Below are positions 1 to 12,075 of a stretch of 64,000 bases of DNA, in pieces. Positions within the stretch are counted from its first letter, which is position 1. Each line of letters starts with the position of its first letter. The position numbers and the translations under genes are program-made. The notes beneath the pieces were generated by a model, which was not told where the DNA came from, did no database searches, and was given only the letters and a program-made list of their open reading frames with translations. The stretch spans positions 153,250,361-153,314,360 of the forward strand of contig NC_133122.1 of assembly GCF_033568475.1 (NCBI RefSeq), read 5' to 3'. The DNA comes from Henckelia pumila. Lineage: Eukaryota; Streptophyta; Magnoliopsida; Lamiales; Gesneriaceae.

Positions 1-796
1 GCATGATCCATTTATATTTGGGCAACATGATGAATACAAAATTTGTATTCCTTGATCTTAGCTTTGCAAATCCACCAGAATCAATCAATTCGGAGTTCAT
101 ATGCAAAAGTTATGCTCAAAATACCAGAGCTGCTCAAACTTCAGTTGAGCACAAAATCAGTTGAGTGCATATGATCAGTTTAGTGCTATATCTCTTGATT
201 TATTGATTTCTGGGAAAAGTGATAAAAATTAACATTGTAGTTCTTTCTATTACTTTACACAGAATCAAGAATCACTCTATTTGGATTTCATATAAGAGAG
301 TTATTCTTGATATACCAGACTATGCCAGAAATTCTGCTCTGCAGAATTTCTGTTCCAACTAGTATCTTCAATGCAGTTTAGCAGCTCCTTAGAATCCGAT
401 TCAGCCTTTGACTAGTGCATATGATTTGTAGATCATTGTCTTATATTTCCAACTCAGGTTGAATCGTTCCATTTGGATAATCGAGCTGCAAGATATGGCC
501 AAACTATCAGAACCGCTTGAGGTAAACAGATGGTGTGTTTTTCTGCTGAACTGATCGGATTCAGTTTGGTAGTGCGACGCCAGTTTGGTATAAATAACAT
601 TCGTGTTTTCTCAACTGACGTGAATTACAATATGTTCCAAATTGAGTTTTCTATTCACTCGTTTTGGCGGCTAATCATTTGCATCATTGATATGTGAGAT
701 ATCATCGATAGCCTGGAGCTCGCCAGAAAATCATTTTGGCTAATTTTGAGTTTTGGCTTCCATCTTGAGTTTAGTAACTTCATACTATAGTAAATA
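1..796. other. Retroelement-like sequence without a gene
   Basis: No ORF of note. The text is moderately AT-rich and resembles the untranslated leader of SIRE-type copia elements: it repeatedly mentions stretches like those seen after the primer-binding site of the neighbouring element at 1742-2060. I see no terminus, target duplication or protein match, so this is probably an internal or leader fragment of another copia copy. This is inference from style of sequence, not an alignment. Confidence 0.35.
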
Positions 797-1692
797 TGTT
801 AGAAATATAATAACAAGTTTTGTTATCATCAAAATTAGGATTGATTATGTTCCAAAACCCAACAATATCCCCATTTTAGATTCAAGGCAGAAGGCATCGA
901 AGTCAGATTCATCAAGCTAATTGAGAGCAAAGCCCAAGGTGTAAAAAACAAGAATAAAGATGAGTGTTCACTGCCAAGTTCTTTACACCAAACCAAGTTT
1001 ATAGAACACTCTTTCTTGTCAAAATATTTGTATATCAGTTGAAGAGAACCGAACTCACTCACATATTCGAGAGATGTATTCATAGATTAGTTGAGTGAGA
1101 GTCTTAACACACAGACGTTAAAGATTGTGTTTGTAGTCTTGGCATAAAGATGTTACACATTATGCGAATTGTGAGGTTGCGGCCTACAATCAATTTAGTG
1201 ACTAGGAGTTCTTGTTTAGGCAGTGGGCAAGTCCTAAAATGGAGTGGGTTTGTACAAATGAGTTGTATAAATCAAAAATTTCTAGTGATATCCTTCCGAG
1301 GAGGAAGAAGGGGTGACATAGGAGTGATTGAAATCTCCGAACATCCATAAACAAATTCGGGTCTATTTATCGCATTTATTTTACTTATGCTACTGATTTT
1401 TAAGATGCATTGTTGAAGCATTTTATGTGTTCTTCATAGCATACAAAGTGTTTGATAAAATGATTCAACCAAATCTTTTTCATTATTTCAACTTGCGTCC
1501 TTTTAAAATGATTAACAAAATGTTAAATTAGTTTATACGAAGGATTATTTCTAGTGTCTTTCACTTGGTTTGAAAATCAAACTCGATTTAATTCATCGGT
1601 GCTCAATATTTCAAGAACCGAGCTATTGTAGCTCAAAATATTTTAAAAGTATGTATTCACCCCCCCTCTACACACCGTTTTCGATCTTATCA
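797..1692 (+). repeat. 5' LTR of the copia remnant
   Basis: 896 bp, beginning TG and ending CA, followed directly by a tRNA-Met primer-binding site. The homologous start recurs at 2541. A short open frame (1150-1350) lies inside it but looks like ordinary LTR sequence, not a gene. Confidence 0.6.
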
Positions 1693-2650
1693 ATTGGTAT
1701 CAGAGTGAGTCGTTCTTGAAATAGTATTTGAAACTGATTTTGATCTTTCAAATTCTTTTTTCATGATTTTTCTAACATATATATGCATAGTTGAGTTTTC
1801 TGGCATCTTGCAGCAACTTAGGAAAAAATGGCATAACTCCTTGCTCGATTGTCCAAATGACAAAACGCTTTTTGTATTGCAAACTAGACTCGTAGAGGAT
1901 CACAACGATATAAAATTTGCAGCCTGGTGATGCACGAGTAAAAGCAGTTTATTCTTTGAAGTTGAACCAGTGTGTTACCGCAGAAAACAGAGCATAAGAT
2001 ATGAGTTGGTGTTTTTGCCATAAAGCTCAAGGATGTTGCACTCATCAATTAAAGGGACTTATTTCCTCGAATCACGGCCATACATCGTCAAGAAAACTCG
2101 GTACACTCAATTTAAAATATCTTTGAAAGAGCATTTGAGTTTGACTGTCAATATGATGTTCTACTTGTGTTAGCATGTCTTTGATATTGTGCATGTCTAG
2201 TCAATTCCCTAACATCAGTAGTTGTGCTATTTAAAAGGGATGCTTAATTGATTTATGAATATTTCAGTTGGTATGTCAATCTTGACTTTGTGTTGCTTGA
2301 CAGTTCGAGCAAATTTTGTCCAATCTTGATGAAGCTTGCTAGTTGCTCAACTTCATTTACTTGTGTTGGAAATTTTTGTGCATTGCATATTTTGAAAATA
2401 TGTCGGTTAGTTATCCTTCTACTTTTATCGATTTTAAAATTTCAAAAATATAGGGGGAGAGCTAATTAAAATTTTAAGGGGAAGAAAAATTTGTGTTTAA
2501 AAAATATAATTTTAATTTACACAAAAAAAGAGGAGAAATATGTTAGATAAAAATATTATTCTTGCATTACTTGAGTTCAATGTTCATATTTTTATCCAAA
2601 TTTTGTGATCATCAAAATCAGGATTTCTTGTGTTTCAAAACCCAACAATC
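797..2650 (+). mobile_element. Deleted Ty1/copia (SIRE-like) LTR element
   Basis: A first LTR runs 797-1692: it starts TGTTAGAAAT and ends CTTATCA. Two bases later comes TGGTATCAGAG (1695-1705), the usual primer-binding site for initiator tRNA-Met. A purine-rich tract (about 2523-2540) precedes a second TGTTAG at 2541. About 110 bp of 3' LTR follow, sharing the phrases ATCATCAAAAT and TTCCAAAACCCAACAAT with the first LTR, and then the copy is lost near 2650. Only about 850 bp lie between the two LTR starts and no gag or pol frame is left. The element is therefore a deletion derivative on the + strand. The SIRE/Maximus assignment rests on the general look of the LTR. Confidence 0.6.
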
Positions 2651-3594
2651 TTATATGAAAAATAATAATTTTGATGTTTGATTTATAGATTTTACACTTT
2701 TACTCATGCAAATATATAAAAATCAATTAAGTTTATCTATTAGAATAAAAATTACAAATTTAAATAAAAATAATACTTTTTTTCTAAATATACAATTTAG
2801 TTTTTAAAGAATATCCATAAACTATTTAAATTTATAATTTATATTTGTAAAGTTCGTTTAAGCTCGATTAAAGTTCGAATAAAGTAGTGAGCCAGAAATA
2901 TATCGTTAAATAAAGCTCAAACTCGACCCAATTATAAACGAGTCACACTCAAACATTATAGAGTTCGGCTCGACTCGACTCGACTCGACTCGATTACATC
3001 CCTAATAATTCAGTGCGCGAGATATCACGTTGGAGACATAGGATAAAATTATGTTCTCACCTACATAATTTTCCATATCTTATATCAATAATAAAATATT
3101 TATTTCTCCGTTATTGAATTTTCTCTATACATTTTTCTTGCTTAGTTTTTGGAAGATATTTCGTGTATACCTTTTGATGGAATCAAGCGGTCAAACGTTG
3201 ACTTTGGAAGTTGGATGGAGTTTTCAATAAACGAAATGGTCCATCCATACCAAAGGCCGCCCGCCAGAGAAAAAATAAAACATTGCTAGTTGCATTCTAA
3301 ACATTTTTTTTTAATTCTAAACATAGTATTACATCATTTATCAAAATATATATTTAATTATATATATAATAATTATTTTATCGACATATAATGAATAGTA
3401 ACTTACTTTAATAAATAAAAAAACATATTTAAAGAGTAAGCAAGAGTGCAAGACACATAATGTGGTGCCAATCGGTTGTTAATTAATAGGTCTATCGGCA
3501 GTGGGGTTACTATATTCAAGTGAGGGCTCCACTTATTTAAAGTCAATTATTATTTTTTATTTCCTTGGTTACCATTTTTTTCTTAAAAATGTCG
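2651..3594. other. AT-rich intergenic DNA
   Basis: No gene seen. A short perfect GACTC/CTCGA tandem lies at about 2969-2992 (five units of CTCGA). The rest is unremarkable AT-rich DNA. Confidence 0.5.
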
Positions 3595-3755
3595 TATAGA
3601 ACATCTTATGAATCAATTTTATGAGATAAATTTTCGTTTCAATTCGAATCATGAAAAAGTAAAAATATTATTTTTCATTGCAGTTATGGATTAGATCGAT
3701 TTGTCTCATGGTCTCAAGGATATAGTGGACCGACAAGAGACCTACTTTTTTCAAG
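3595..3755. repeat. Diverged copy of the GTCTCAC MITE family
   Basis: Contains the recognisable order 'CATGAAAAAGT ... TCGATTTGTCTCATG ... GACAAGAGACCTAC', which recurs at 5095, 21915, 42185, 42690 and 49100. The ends have decayed, so the limits are approximate. Confidence 0.45.
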
Positions 3756-4020
3756 ATGTGAGAACCTTTATTTTTCGATGTGCATTTAATAAATCCTTGT
3801 GTACAGTAGCCTTCAAATCATATTAACCAAGTAAACCACATGCTCCCATGAAAATGTGTTGGTAGGGGATCGAACATATAATTATTGACTAAACGTTCAC
3901 CTACTCTACCAAATTGGACACCATTTATGGGAATTTTGGTTACTATTTCTTGCAATCTTATATTTTCTTCAAACATATCACATATGAGATATTTATAAGC
4001 ATACATTAATATATTTGTGA

Positions 4021-4195
4021 ACAGAGTTATGCTATGATGCCCACCTCCCGTGTCTATCTCCATGTCTACCTATGAGGTGGCAATCATCCAATGGATGAAA
4101 TGTATCATATACAAATGGTTCATCCAATAGATGAGTGTCACCTTATAGGTGGATATGGTGGTGGACACAGAAAGTGAACAGCATAACAAAACTGT
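4021..4195. repeat. Foldback MITE, TTTTGCTAT...CCCAC family (diverged copy)
   Basis: An imperfect inverted repeat. The left arm starts ACAGAGTTATGCTATGATGCC and the right arm ends GCATAACAAAACTGT. The inner arms pair CATCCAATGGATGAA with TTCATCCAATAGATG, and CCTATGAGGTGG with CCACCTAT-like sequence. The core CCAATAGATGAGTGTCA matches the better-preserved member at 53098-53256. Confidence 0.65.
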
Positions 4196-5576
4196 TTGTG
4201 AACATTCATTAAACATTAAACATGATTTAATTACTTTTCATGGGCATTCCAAGATTTCAGCACTACCCATCGGCCATCTTTTAAGACCAAAATCTCATCG
4301 TAATTTCTCATTTTATATTTTGATTTGGGACCAAAATTAAAAAGAGTATTATGGTAATAATTAAAAGCAAATGGGTTTTTGTTTATTGTTTCGATTTCTT
4401 GTTTATGGTTATTAAAAAAAAAAAAAAGACCTTTAATTTCATTTTTAAAAGAAAATAGATATTTATAAAAAAATATTTGTAATATTGTTAATTAAAATGA
4501 AATTATGCACAAATACACGATTAAATATAATATTAGATCGAAATATCCTCGTAAAATTTTAATATATACCGAATATACTTCCGTGGACACAAAAGTTCTA
4601 TCCTTATTATATCCCGAGTATATCGTTCGATCGTTCTTAATTATTGTATATATCTAAACATCTTAACAAATTTAACAATATTGTCAAATATCCTTTCGAG
4701 TCTTTAAAATGATAAATAGCCGAAACTTTGGATTAAAAAAATACACAAAAAAAATATTTGAATATTTTCGTCTTGTGAAGTGAGATATGGAAAAGGCTCC
4801 AACTTGTTTCGGCCAGAAGTACACTTGATCCACCGATTCACATCTATATAATATTAATCAAGGAATAGTATAATGTTTCATTATAAATGTTAAGACAGAG
4901 AGGATCCTTGGTGTTTCTTGTTTGCTTATTTATTTAATATTTTGAGTTATGACAGCATATATGTAAAATAATTTGATTAAGCATCACCTTGATTTTTTTT
5001 TTTCGTTGATTGCGTTGAGTCCCTATTTTTTATGAAAAGAATCTTAATAATAATAATTTGTAAATCTTATTAGGAAAACTAATACAAAAATTGACCGTCT
5101 TACCGATAAAATTCGTATTATGGATTTCTGACTTGACTCGACTAATGAAAAATTATTTGTTATGTTAAAGTATTATTTTTTACTACAAATATTGAACGAG
5201 TCGATCCGTCTCATGAATATAAATTTATGAAATTATCGTGTCAAAAGAAACCTACTCATATGACTAAAATATAGGGGTGAGGATTGATTCATTAAATTTA
5301 TGTACATGTCAAAGTTTTATTCTCCTAATACGGCTTCTCATTAACTCAACTCCCAGCTTTACATTTGCTTAAAGTCTTCCTTTCCAAAGAGTCTGTTTGG
5401 AATTAAGAATAATAATTTGTACTTTTATTTTTTTGTCCATTGTTGTATTGATATTTTTCTTTCTGAGAAATATAGATATTTGTTTGGGACGACCGCTAAA
5501 CAAAATTAATAGTTAAATTTTCTGAAAATTTGTTTGACATTAGCATTTTTATACAACTGGGCGTCTGTCGCTTAAT
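4196..5576. other. AT-rich intergenic DNA with one MITE relic
   Basis: No gene seen. Positions 5095-5262 hold another decayed GTCTCAC-family copy ('CTAATGAAAAATTATT', 'GAGTCGATCCGTCTCATGAA', 'AAAGAAACCTACTC'). Homopolymer runs occur at 4414-4429 and 4997-5006. Confidence 0.45.
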
Positions 5577-5802
5577 TAGGGCTGGGATATCGAACCAAAA
5601 TATCGACTTTTTTGGGATACCGTAACAAAATTTATTTAATATATATACATTTTTTTGGTATATCGAACTTTTTTTCGGTATCTGTATGGTATCAGTATAA
5701 ATTTTTTTCATGCCAAAATTTCAGAATTTCAATATCGGTACCGTATGAATTTTTTCATATCAATATTTGTTATACGGTATACCGAAAACCCACCACTCAC
5801 TT
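5577..5802. repeat. hAT-like MITE (GGTATACCGAA type)
   Basis: It starts TAGGGCTGGGATATCGAACC. It contains many repeats of GGTATA/CGGTA and ends TATACCGAAAACCCACCACTC, whose reverse complement resembles the start. This layout is a very common plant hAT-derived MITE. The right terminal repeat has drifted and I found no clean 8-bp duplication. Confidence 0.55.
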
Positions 5803-6117
5803 TATCAAATGCTATATTCGATGTTAACGATGCAATTCAAATATTTTTAAATCGCATAACAGTTCAAACGTCACAAAGCAAAAACAATAAAAACAAACAA
5901 AAAACAAAAACAAAGCAACAACTATAAATTTAAAACTGTTAAAGAGCGTGAAAATTGCAAAAGCTTAGTTAATTAGTTAAAAATATGAAGGATAGAAAAA
6001 TATTTTAAGCATGTATAAACAATAAAAAGAAACAAGAAGAAACAGAATATGGCGACTCTTGTTTTTGGTTTTGTTCTCTTTCTTTATACATACTGTTTCG
6101 AAAATATTATGTGATAC
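5803..6117. other. AT-rich intergenic DNA
   Basis: A-rich sequence with no gene or repeat end recognised. It runs up to the CTGAC target duplication of the large gypsy element. Confidence 0.4.
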
Positions 6118-6122
6118 CTGAC

Positions 6123-8796
6123 TGAAACTAACCAAACTCGAAGGAAAATTTTTTTAAAAATATTACATATATGTATCTATACTTAAAAATAAATTTTCAT
6201 AAAATTTAATACATAATAAAAAGCGATTTCATGTCAAAACTTAAATACTCGAACACATTATAAATCTATGCATAAATATTCAATAACGTAAGATGCGGAA
6301 AATAGTTTGATACAAACTCATAATCATTGAAACATAAAAGCGCGAAGGTCACAGGTGTGCTAGCTTGCCACGAATGCACAGAGGTCTTCACCACCAGTCG
6401 GGACCACAACCTCCTGAATAACATAAATCTCACCTGCACACCATTTAGATCTAGTGAGTCTAAAGGCCCACCATGCTCTACCTTTAATAACGAGTACTAC
6501 TAAATAAAACCACATGCAAGCACATAACGTATATAAAAATAACCTGAGGATTCTAATGCATGCATGATCGTAAAATCGTATGCATAAACTGCATCGTAAT
6601 CTAAATCATAACATAATACGTAACATAATACATAACATAAGCATTGACATGTCATAAACATAAAAATAATTTTATGTGGTTCATATCAGTTAAGTGTGAC
6701 CATAAACATAAACGATTGATCAATATATAAACCAACCTACGCGGCGGCGAGGTTCACCCAACCTTAACACGGGGATTCCCTACGCCTCTTATGCCACTTC
6801 ACCCAACCTTAACACGGGGATTCGTAGGCTCCTGAACATAATTGCCACAATTCACATCAACTTCCCAAAAATATTTTCTTTACATGCACTTAATATTAAC
6901 ATAAAATACATGCATGAATCATGAACTTAAAAATATCATTTTCCTTAAAATTATGCCCGTAAATATATATTTAATTTATTTTCCATAAAAATCTTACTTA
7001 TATCAAAATATACATATACATCTATTAAATATATATTTACGAACTATTTTGTTTGTCACTGTCTAGTTCGAGTTGCTGCCCCTTAACTAAAGCCCTTAAA
7101 CTCATATTCGTCCGATAACACTTAGATGACTCAATAACACTTAAACTGATCTAATAATACTTAAACTAGCCCAATCACACTTAAATAGATTCAATTAGAC
7201 TAAGATTGACACAATAATACTTAGTCCAACTTAAAACTTAGTCCAACCAAATAAATTAAATAATTTAGGCTCAATAACAAATTTAGCTCAATTATTAAAT
7301 TAAACCTCCAATAAATATCTTAAGCCCAATAAGCTTGGCTCAATAACTAAATCAATTCATTCAAGCTCAAATAACAATTTATCCCAAATAAACAACTAAG
7401 CCCAATAAATAAATTAAACTCAATAAACATTTTACACCCAATAACTAAATTAAGCTCAATGAACATCTTAGGTTCAATAACAAAATTGACCCAATGAATA
7501 AACTAAACACTTATACTCTTAAATAAATTGCCCGACGTATATCGGGACTCAGGAATCTCACAACTTCCAATTCTAGAAGTTCAAATCCCTAAACTATTGA
7601 TTTCTGCCCCCCAAATATCCTCAACTAGCTTCCGATCTGCGAAAAATCATACAAAGGTCAAAAGTCAACCTTGGTCAACTCTGGTCAAACTTTGACCTAA
7701 AATTACCGAAATTTATTGCGCTCTCACCGCTTAATGATTTCAAATCTCGACTCAAAATTTGGATATTCGGATCTACCACGTCGAGGCGATCAAAAATGGT
7801 TAACATGTAGGTGGTCGCCGGAAAATTGGGGAAGACGGCGGCGGCGGCGGCGATGAACAAATCAACTCCAAAATTTGCGAAATTTGGCAGAGTTGTAGAG
7901 CTCGATGAGACGATTCTAACGCACTAGGCCATGACCAGAATGGACCAACGTGGCGGCCGAAAATCTTAAATTACAGAGGCAGCAGCGGCGAGCTTCCCAA
8001 GCTCCGATCCATGCGATTTCCGACTGAAAATGTTGTAATAAGCTTGGGAAATGATCTACACACATCCTAGAACCTTTAAACAACACAAAAACAACAAGAA
8101 TCAACCTCAAATCCATCAATTTGCGTGAGGAAGATGAAGAACAAAGGAAGCCGTGATTTTGCTTCGATCCGACCCGAACGGACGTCAAAACTCACGATTC
8201 TTGATATGGTTTGTGACCGCCTAGATGAGAGATACAAGATAGCGGGGTCAATAGACGACAAGGGTGACGCACGGCGGCCGGCGATCAGAGGGGGCGAATT
8301 GGGGGTTAGGGTTTTAGTGTATGTTTAAGGTGTTTCATGCATGAGAGAGAGTGTCCCACTTAATATTATAAAATTTGGTCCTAAAATGACCCGGTCTGAT
8401 CCATTTTAATGCTCTTATGTTATTTTACTCCAATATGTAATTTAACACATTTTTACCATAATCTGGAAATGAGAACTTTGACCTGTCAACTAGACCAGTA
8501 AATTCCCAAATAAATAAAATTGAGTCAATCTTAGGCTTTGACCAATCCCCCAAACTGATTATTTTCTCCAAATTAAATTTTCTGGCATAAATAATTATTT
8601 TAATTTTATTATCTCAATAATTATCTCGAAATGTCAATATTACCAGATATCCAGAAATAGTTAAACCCATTAATTCATTGGCATGTGTATTTTATAAATA
8701 CACTCTGTAACTCAGTTGGCTGCAATAATTATTTTATACACTAAATAATAATTTTTAATTGCCAAATAATTCGGTAAATAAATTTTGGGTGTTACA
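6123..8796 (-). repeat. 3' LTR of the gypsy element (left copy)
   Basis: 2674 bp. It aligns nearly base for base with 18314-21470 over its length, including the shared phrases GCGGCGGCGAGGTTCACCC and GCGTATATCGGGACTCAGG. Relative to the other copy it lacks about 440 bp (the segment at 19764-20203). Short open frames inside (for example around 7675-8328) are LTR sequence that recurs in both copies, not genes. Confidence 0.9.
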
Positions 8797-8826
8797 ACTA
8801 TCCCCCCCCCCCCCCCCCCCCCTAAA
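8797..8826 (-). other. Polypurine tract with a 21-base G run
   Basis: Immediately inside the 3' LTR. On the - strand it reads ATTTAGG, a run of G (21 C on the + strand, 8802-8822), then ATAGT, next to the LTR start TGTAAC. This is the expected place for plus-strand priming. The run is much longer than a normal tract of 7-10 purines and may have grown by slippage. Confidence 0.75.
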
Positions 8827-8999
8827 TGGAATTTCGTCCTCGAAATTGAAGTAAGTACCGATAAGCTCTGGACAATACGTCCGCATAACGACCTCGGCCT
8901 CCCAAAAAGCCTCCTCCTCTGACTGATTCTAACACCAGACATTGACCAATGGAAAAACTCGCGTTCTAAGTCTCTGCTCCTCCCGTGCTAAGATCTTCT

Positions 9000-9370
9000 C
9001 TAGTGTTCATCGGACGACAAGTCTGACGCCAACTGTAGAGGCTCATATCCATAACGCATCACGCCCTTCATGGGCGCAATCCTCACAAACACATGGTCTA
9101 CAATAGCAAACTCGAGGTCTCGTAGTTTTCGGTCAGCATAACTCTTCTGACGGCTCTGTGTGGCCCTCATCTTGTCCCAAATTCGAACCACGATATCTGC
9201 ATTCTGCTGAACTAACTCGAAACCTAAGAAAATCCTCTCGCCAACAACGTTCCAATGCACGGGAGATCTACAACTTGTTTCGAAAAAGTCTCATATGGAG
9301 CCATACCTATAGACGCCTGACAACTGATGCTATAGGTGAACTCCACTAAAGGTAGTATCGACTCCTAAGA
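9000..9370 (-). pseudogene. Gypsy integrase C-terminal fragment
   Basis: On the - strand the frame gives LVEFTYSISCQASIGMAPYE-like residues and then, after a frame change, VGERIFLGFELVQQNADIVV. These are followed by MRATQSRQKSYADRKLRDLEF and DHVFVRIAPMKGVMRYG. These are the standard residues between the integrase core and the chromodomain end of plant Ty3/gypsy polyproteins. The frame is broken by at least one shift near 9260, and no upstream DDE core or reverse transcriptase is left. Confidence 0.85.
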
Positions 9371-9400
9371 GCCCTGAAATTCAATCATAATAGGATCTCA

Positions 9401-10420
9401 ACAAAACCTCGATATCAACTGTCCCACGATTCTATCTGGTGCCCGCCAAACACTAAATTCTAATGGTACTAACAATCACAATCAGTTACGAGCCAAAACA
9501 ATGTCAAGATGACGTTCAGTTTAACTCAGCTCAATAAATAACTTGCTGGGTCATAATCAAATCGAAATCGAAGAGACATGGTTCAGAACAATATCAAAAT
9601 ACAGTAATCTGGAAAACAAATGTACAAAAAGGATACAACTCGTTTGCAGTCTAATACAAGGGGTGAGCGAATCAATTCAAGGCTCCATGAACAAGGGATA
9701 CGAGTCAATCAATCAATATCAAATCAGATGATCACCTGTCAACAGGTTTGACATCATGTCCATCATCAATACAAATCAGAATCAAGGTTGTCAGCGTGGC
9801 TTACACAAGAGAAAATCCGCACGCACTCAACAAAAATGAAATAAAATCCCAAGGTGTAATATGATGTCAACAAAACAAAATCGAGATCCCAATGGAATAG
9901 AATAACAATACTCACCCAAATCAATATCCATGTCCAGATTTAGAATTCAAGTTTTCAAGAAATATGAATTTCCGAAATTCATAACCGAAATATCATTCGA
10001 AGCCAAATTGATTGAATCTTCAATGAACAATGTCATGCGAATCAAGGAATGCATGAACTACAAAAATGATTCCAATATTTTCAGAAAAAATCGATAAAAT
10101 GGCTCACGTAACTAATTTTCCTCTATCCCAAAATCACTTTCCCAATCCCTCACAAAATCAACTAAACGTCAATCGATACTTAATTTCTCAATTAGGACTA
10201 TCACCAAATTCCCAAATTTCATATCTATAGCAAACTAATTTATCTCTCAATAATACCCTTAACCCGAACCACTTGGCTCAATGATTACTGAGAAAAAAAT
10301 GAAATCTGAATTCCTCAATAGCAATCAGTCAAATCTCTAAGATAATTCTCAAAACATTCTCTCCGACCCAACATTCGCATCTAACCTATAGCAAACAATT
10401 ACTAAAAATCCTCAAAAACT
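9401..10420 (-). other. Decayed gypsy internal sequence, no open frame
   Basis: Lies between the integrase fragment and the protease fragment. A complete element would have about 3 kb of reverse transcriptase, RNase H and integrase here, but I find none of their motifs in about 1 kb. The stretch looks like deletion-joined polyprotein or leader sequence with many stops. Confidence 0.5.
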
Positions 10421-10532
10421 ACTGAGAGGTAAAAGAATGCGTAGCTCCATAATCTAGCAACACAAACGTAACAATACCTCTAATGCTAATCTTCCCTGTA
10501 CGCAAAATATTTCCTAACAGGTATAGACCGTT
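10421..10532 (-). pseudogene. Gypsy aspartic protease fragment, split by the solo LTR
   Basis: On the - strand it gives GKISIRGIVTFVLLDYGATHSFTSQ. The family motif is LLDSGATHSFIS, so the catalytic D-S/T-G-A triad has become D-Y-G-A. A stop follows the motif. The upstream part of the frame continues at 16919 on the far side of the inserted solo LTR; position 10528-10532 is the CCGTT target duplication. Confidence 0.8.
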
Positions 10533-10649
10533 TGTAGTAGCCCAGTTCCATTTTACAAGATTAAATGATTTTAAACATGTTAAAAAATGACATATAATTT
10601 TATAAGTGTCAAAAAATGTTTAAGGAGTCATTATTTGGTTAAAATAAGT

Positions 10650-10868
10650 GGAAAATCAGATCCGGAACGTCCGAAAATGGTAGGATAGGTCCCGGGGGTC
10701 CAAAAATGACTTCGGAAGGACCAAAACAGTTCGGAGCATACGGACCAGTTCGGGCCCTCCGAACCCAGTTCGGGCCGTTCGAACTCAGCAGAGCCCAGGT
10801 TTCTAAACGGCTCGAACAAGTGGTAGTTCAGACCGTCCGAACCCAGTTCGGACCGTCCGAACTCCGCC
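10650..10868 (+). repeat. CCGAAC/GTTCGG palindrome cluster in the solo-LTR U3
   Basis: Repeated half-sites GTTCGG and CCGAAC, often joined as CAGTTCGGACCGTCCGAACT, lie just upstream of the TATAAATA at 10869. The position fits an enhancer-like role or foldback potential in the LTR promoter. The function is inferred. Confidence 0.6.
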
Positions 10869-10876
10869 TATAAATA
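10869..10876 (+). promoter_or_regulatory. TATA box of the solo LTR
   Basis: TATAAATA directly after the palindrome cluster and upstream of TTCAAGTCTTCTCTCTTGG, which would be near the R-region start. Confidence 0.5.
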
Positions 10877-11739
10877 GGCCCTCCGAATTTCAGAATTTTC
10901 ACACCAATTCAAGTCTTCTCTCTTGGTCTTTAGTGCATTCTAGGTTTTTGGGGTGTTTACAGCCTTCCTAGGCTTGGTCCGGAGGTTGGCCAGGTGCTCC
11001 GGAGTTGCGGCGGAGCGGTGCCCAAGTTTTGGGGCAGTCGTCATCAGCGGGCTGACGACGGACGCAGGTATAGCTCTGGCTCCTTATAGTAAATAAGGAG
11101 TATGTTATGGTCTAGTTAAGACTTTTAGAATAAAGTGATAATGCATGAGTACTTTGCATTGTAGTGTGGACTGTAGGCTTGGACTTTAGAGCTAGTATAG
11201 CTTGCCTAGTAGAACTAAGGTACGTAAGTACAGACTGAGATAGCCAGCTAAATATACATGTTTATGTGTTGCATAATTTTGTGTTGCATTATTATCTGTC
11301 ATGATATGCATGATTTACTGTTCATGATTTATATGTGGAATTTGCATACCATGTTGAGCCTGTTATCCTTTTGAGATAGTCAGTTGTTCTAGGGTCGCTC
11401 AGCCCTAGGGTTGTTGTTATTATACGATTGGATACCGTGTGACACCCACTGGACCGACGGGGCAGCGTGTGCGGTTTTACCCAGGACGGTGATAGTCCAA
11501 GATCGGGTTCAGTATGTGTGGCACCCACTGGATTTTCGGAGCAGCGTGCACATATTGGAGGCGCCTGTGTACTGAGCATGATTTTACAGAATTGTTCCCA
11601 GTTTACCCAGAGCATTCATAGTTCATGTTGCATGTATCATATAGACCTGTATATTCAATACTTTACGTACTGGGCGTTAGCTCTCACGTCCCTGCTTTTA
11701 TCTCGGACACCCCATTCGAACACTACAAGAAAAACGGGA

Positions 11740-12075
11740 CTACGACAACGGATCCGTTGTCGTAGGGGTCAAAAAACCGTTGTACTTTAAGGTGTTGTCG
11801 AAAGTATAACATACAACAACGGTTTATATCCGTTGTGGATTCTATAATACCACAACGGTTTTGCAACAGTTATTAACCGTTGTCGTATGTATCCAAAGAC
11901 AACGGTTATGCAACAGTGTAAAACCGTTGTCTTTTATTATTTAAGACAACGGGTTTGCAATAGTTTATATTCGTTGTGGTTTGTGGCTTACGACAACAGT
12001 TTTGCAACAGTGTATATCCGTTGTCTTTTGTGGTATATGACAACGGTTTTGCATTAACATAAATCAGTTGTTTTT
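11740..12075. repeat. Left subterminal palindrome array of the CACTA element
   Basis: About eight foldback units in tandem, each of the form GACAACGGTTTT...AACCGTTGTC with 10-25 bp between arms. Some carry GCAACAGT in the loop. They are oriented so that each unit can form its own hairpin. Confidence 0.85.

Noticed and set aside
1695..1707. Possible tRNA-related sequence (TGGTATCAGAG)
   Set aside because: It is a retrotransposon primer-binding site, as are those at 18300 and 38177; no tRNA gene with A and B boxes is present.
7675..8328. Overlapping short frames on both strands with CGG-rich codons
   Set aside because: The same sequence recurs in both LTRs of the gypsy element (7675-8328 and about 20350-20990), so it is LTR U3/R sequence, not a gene.
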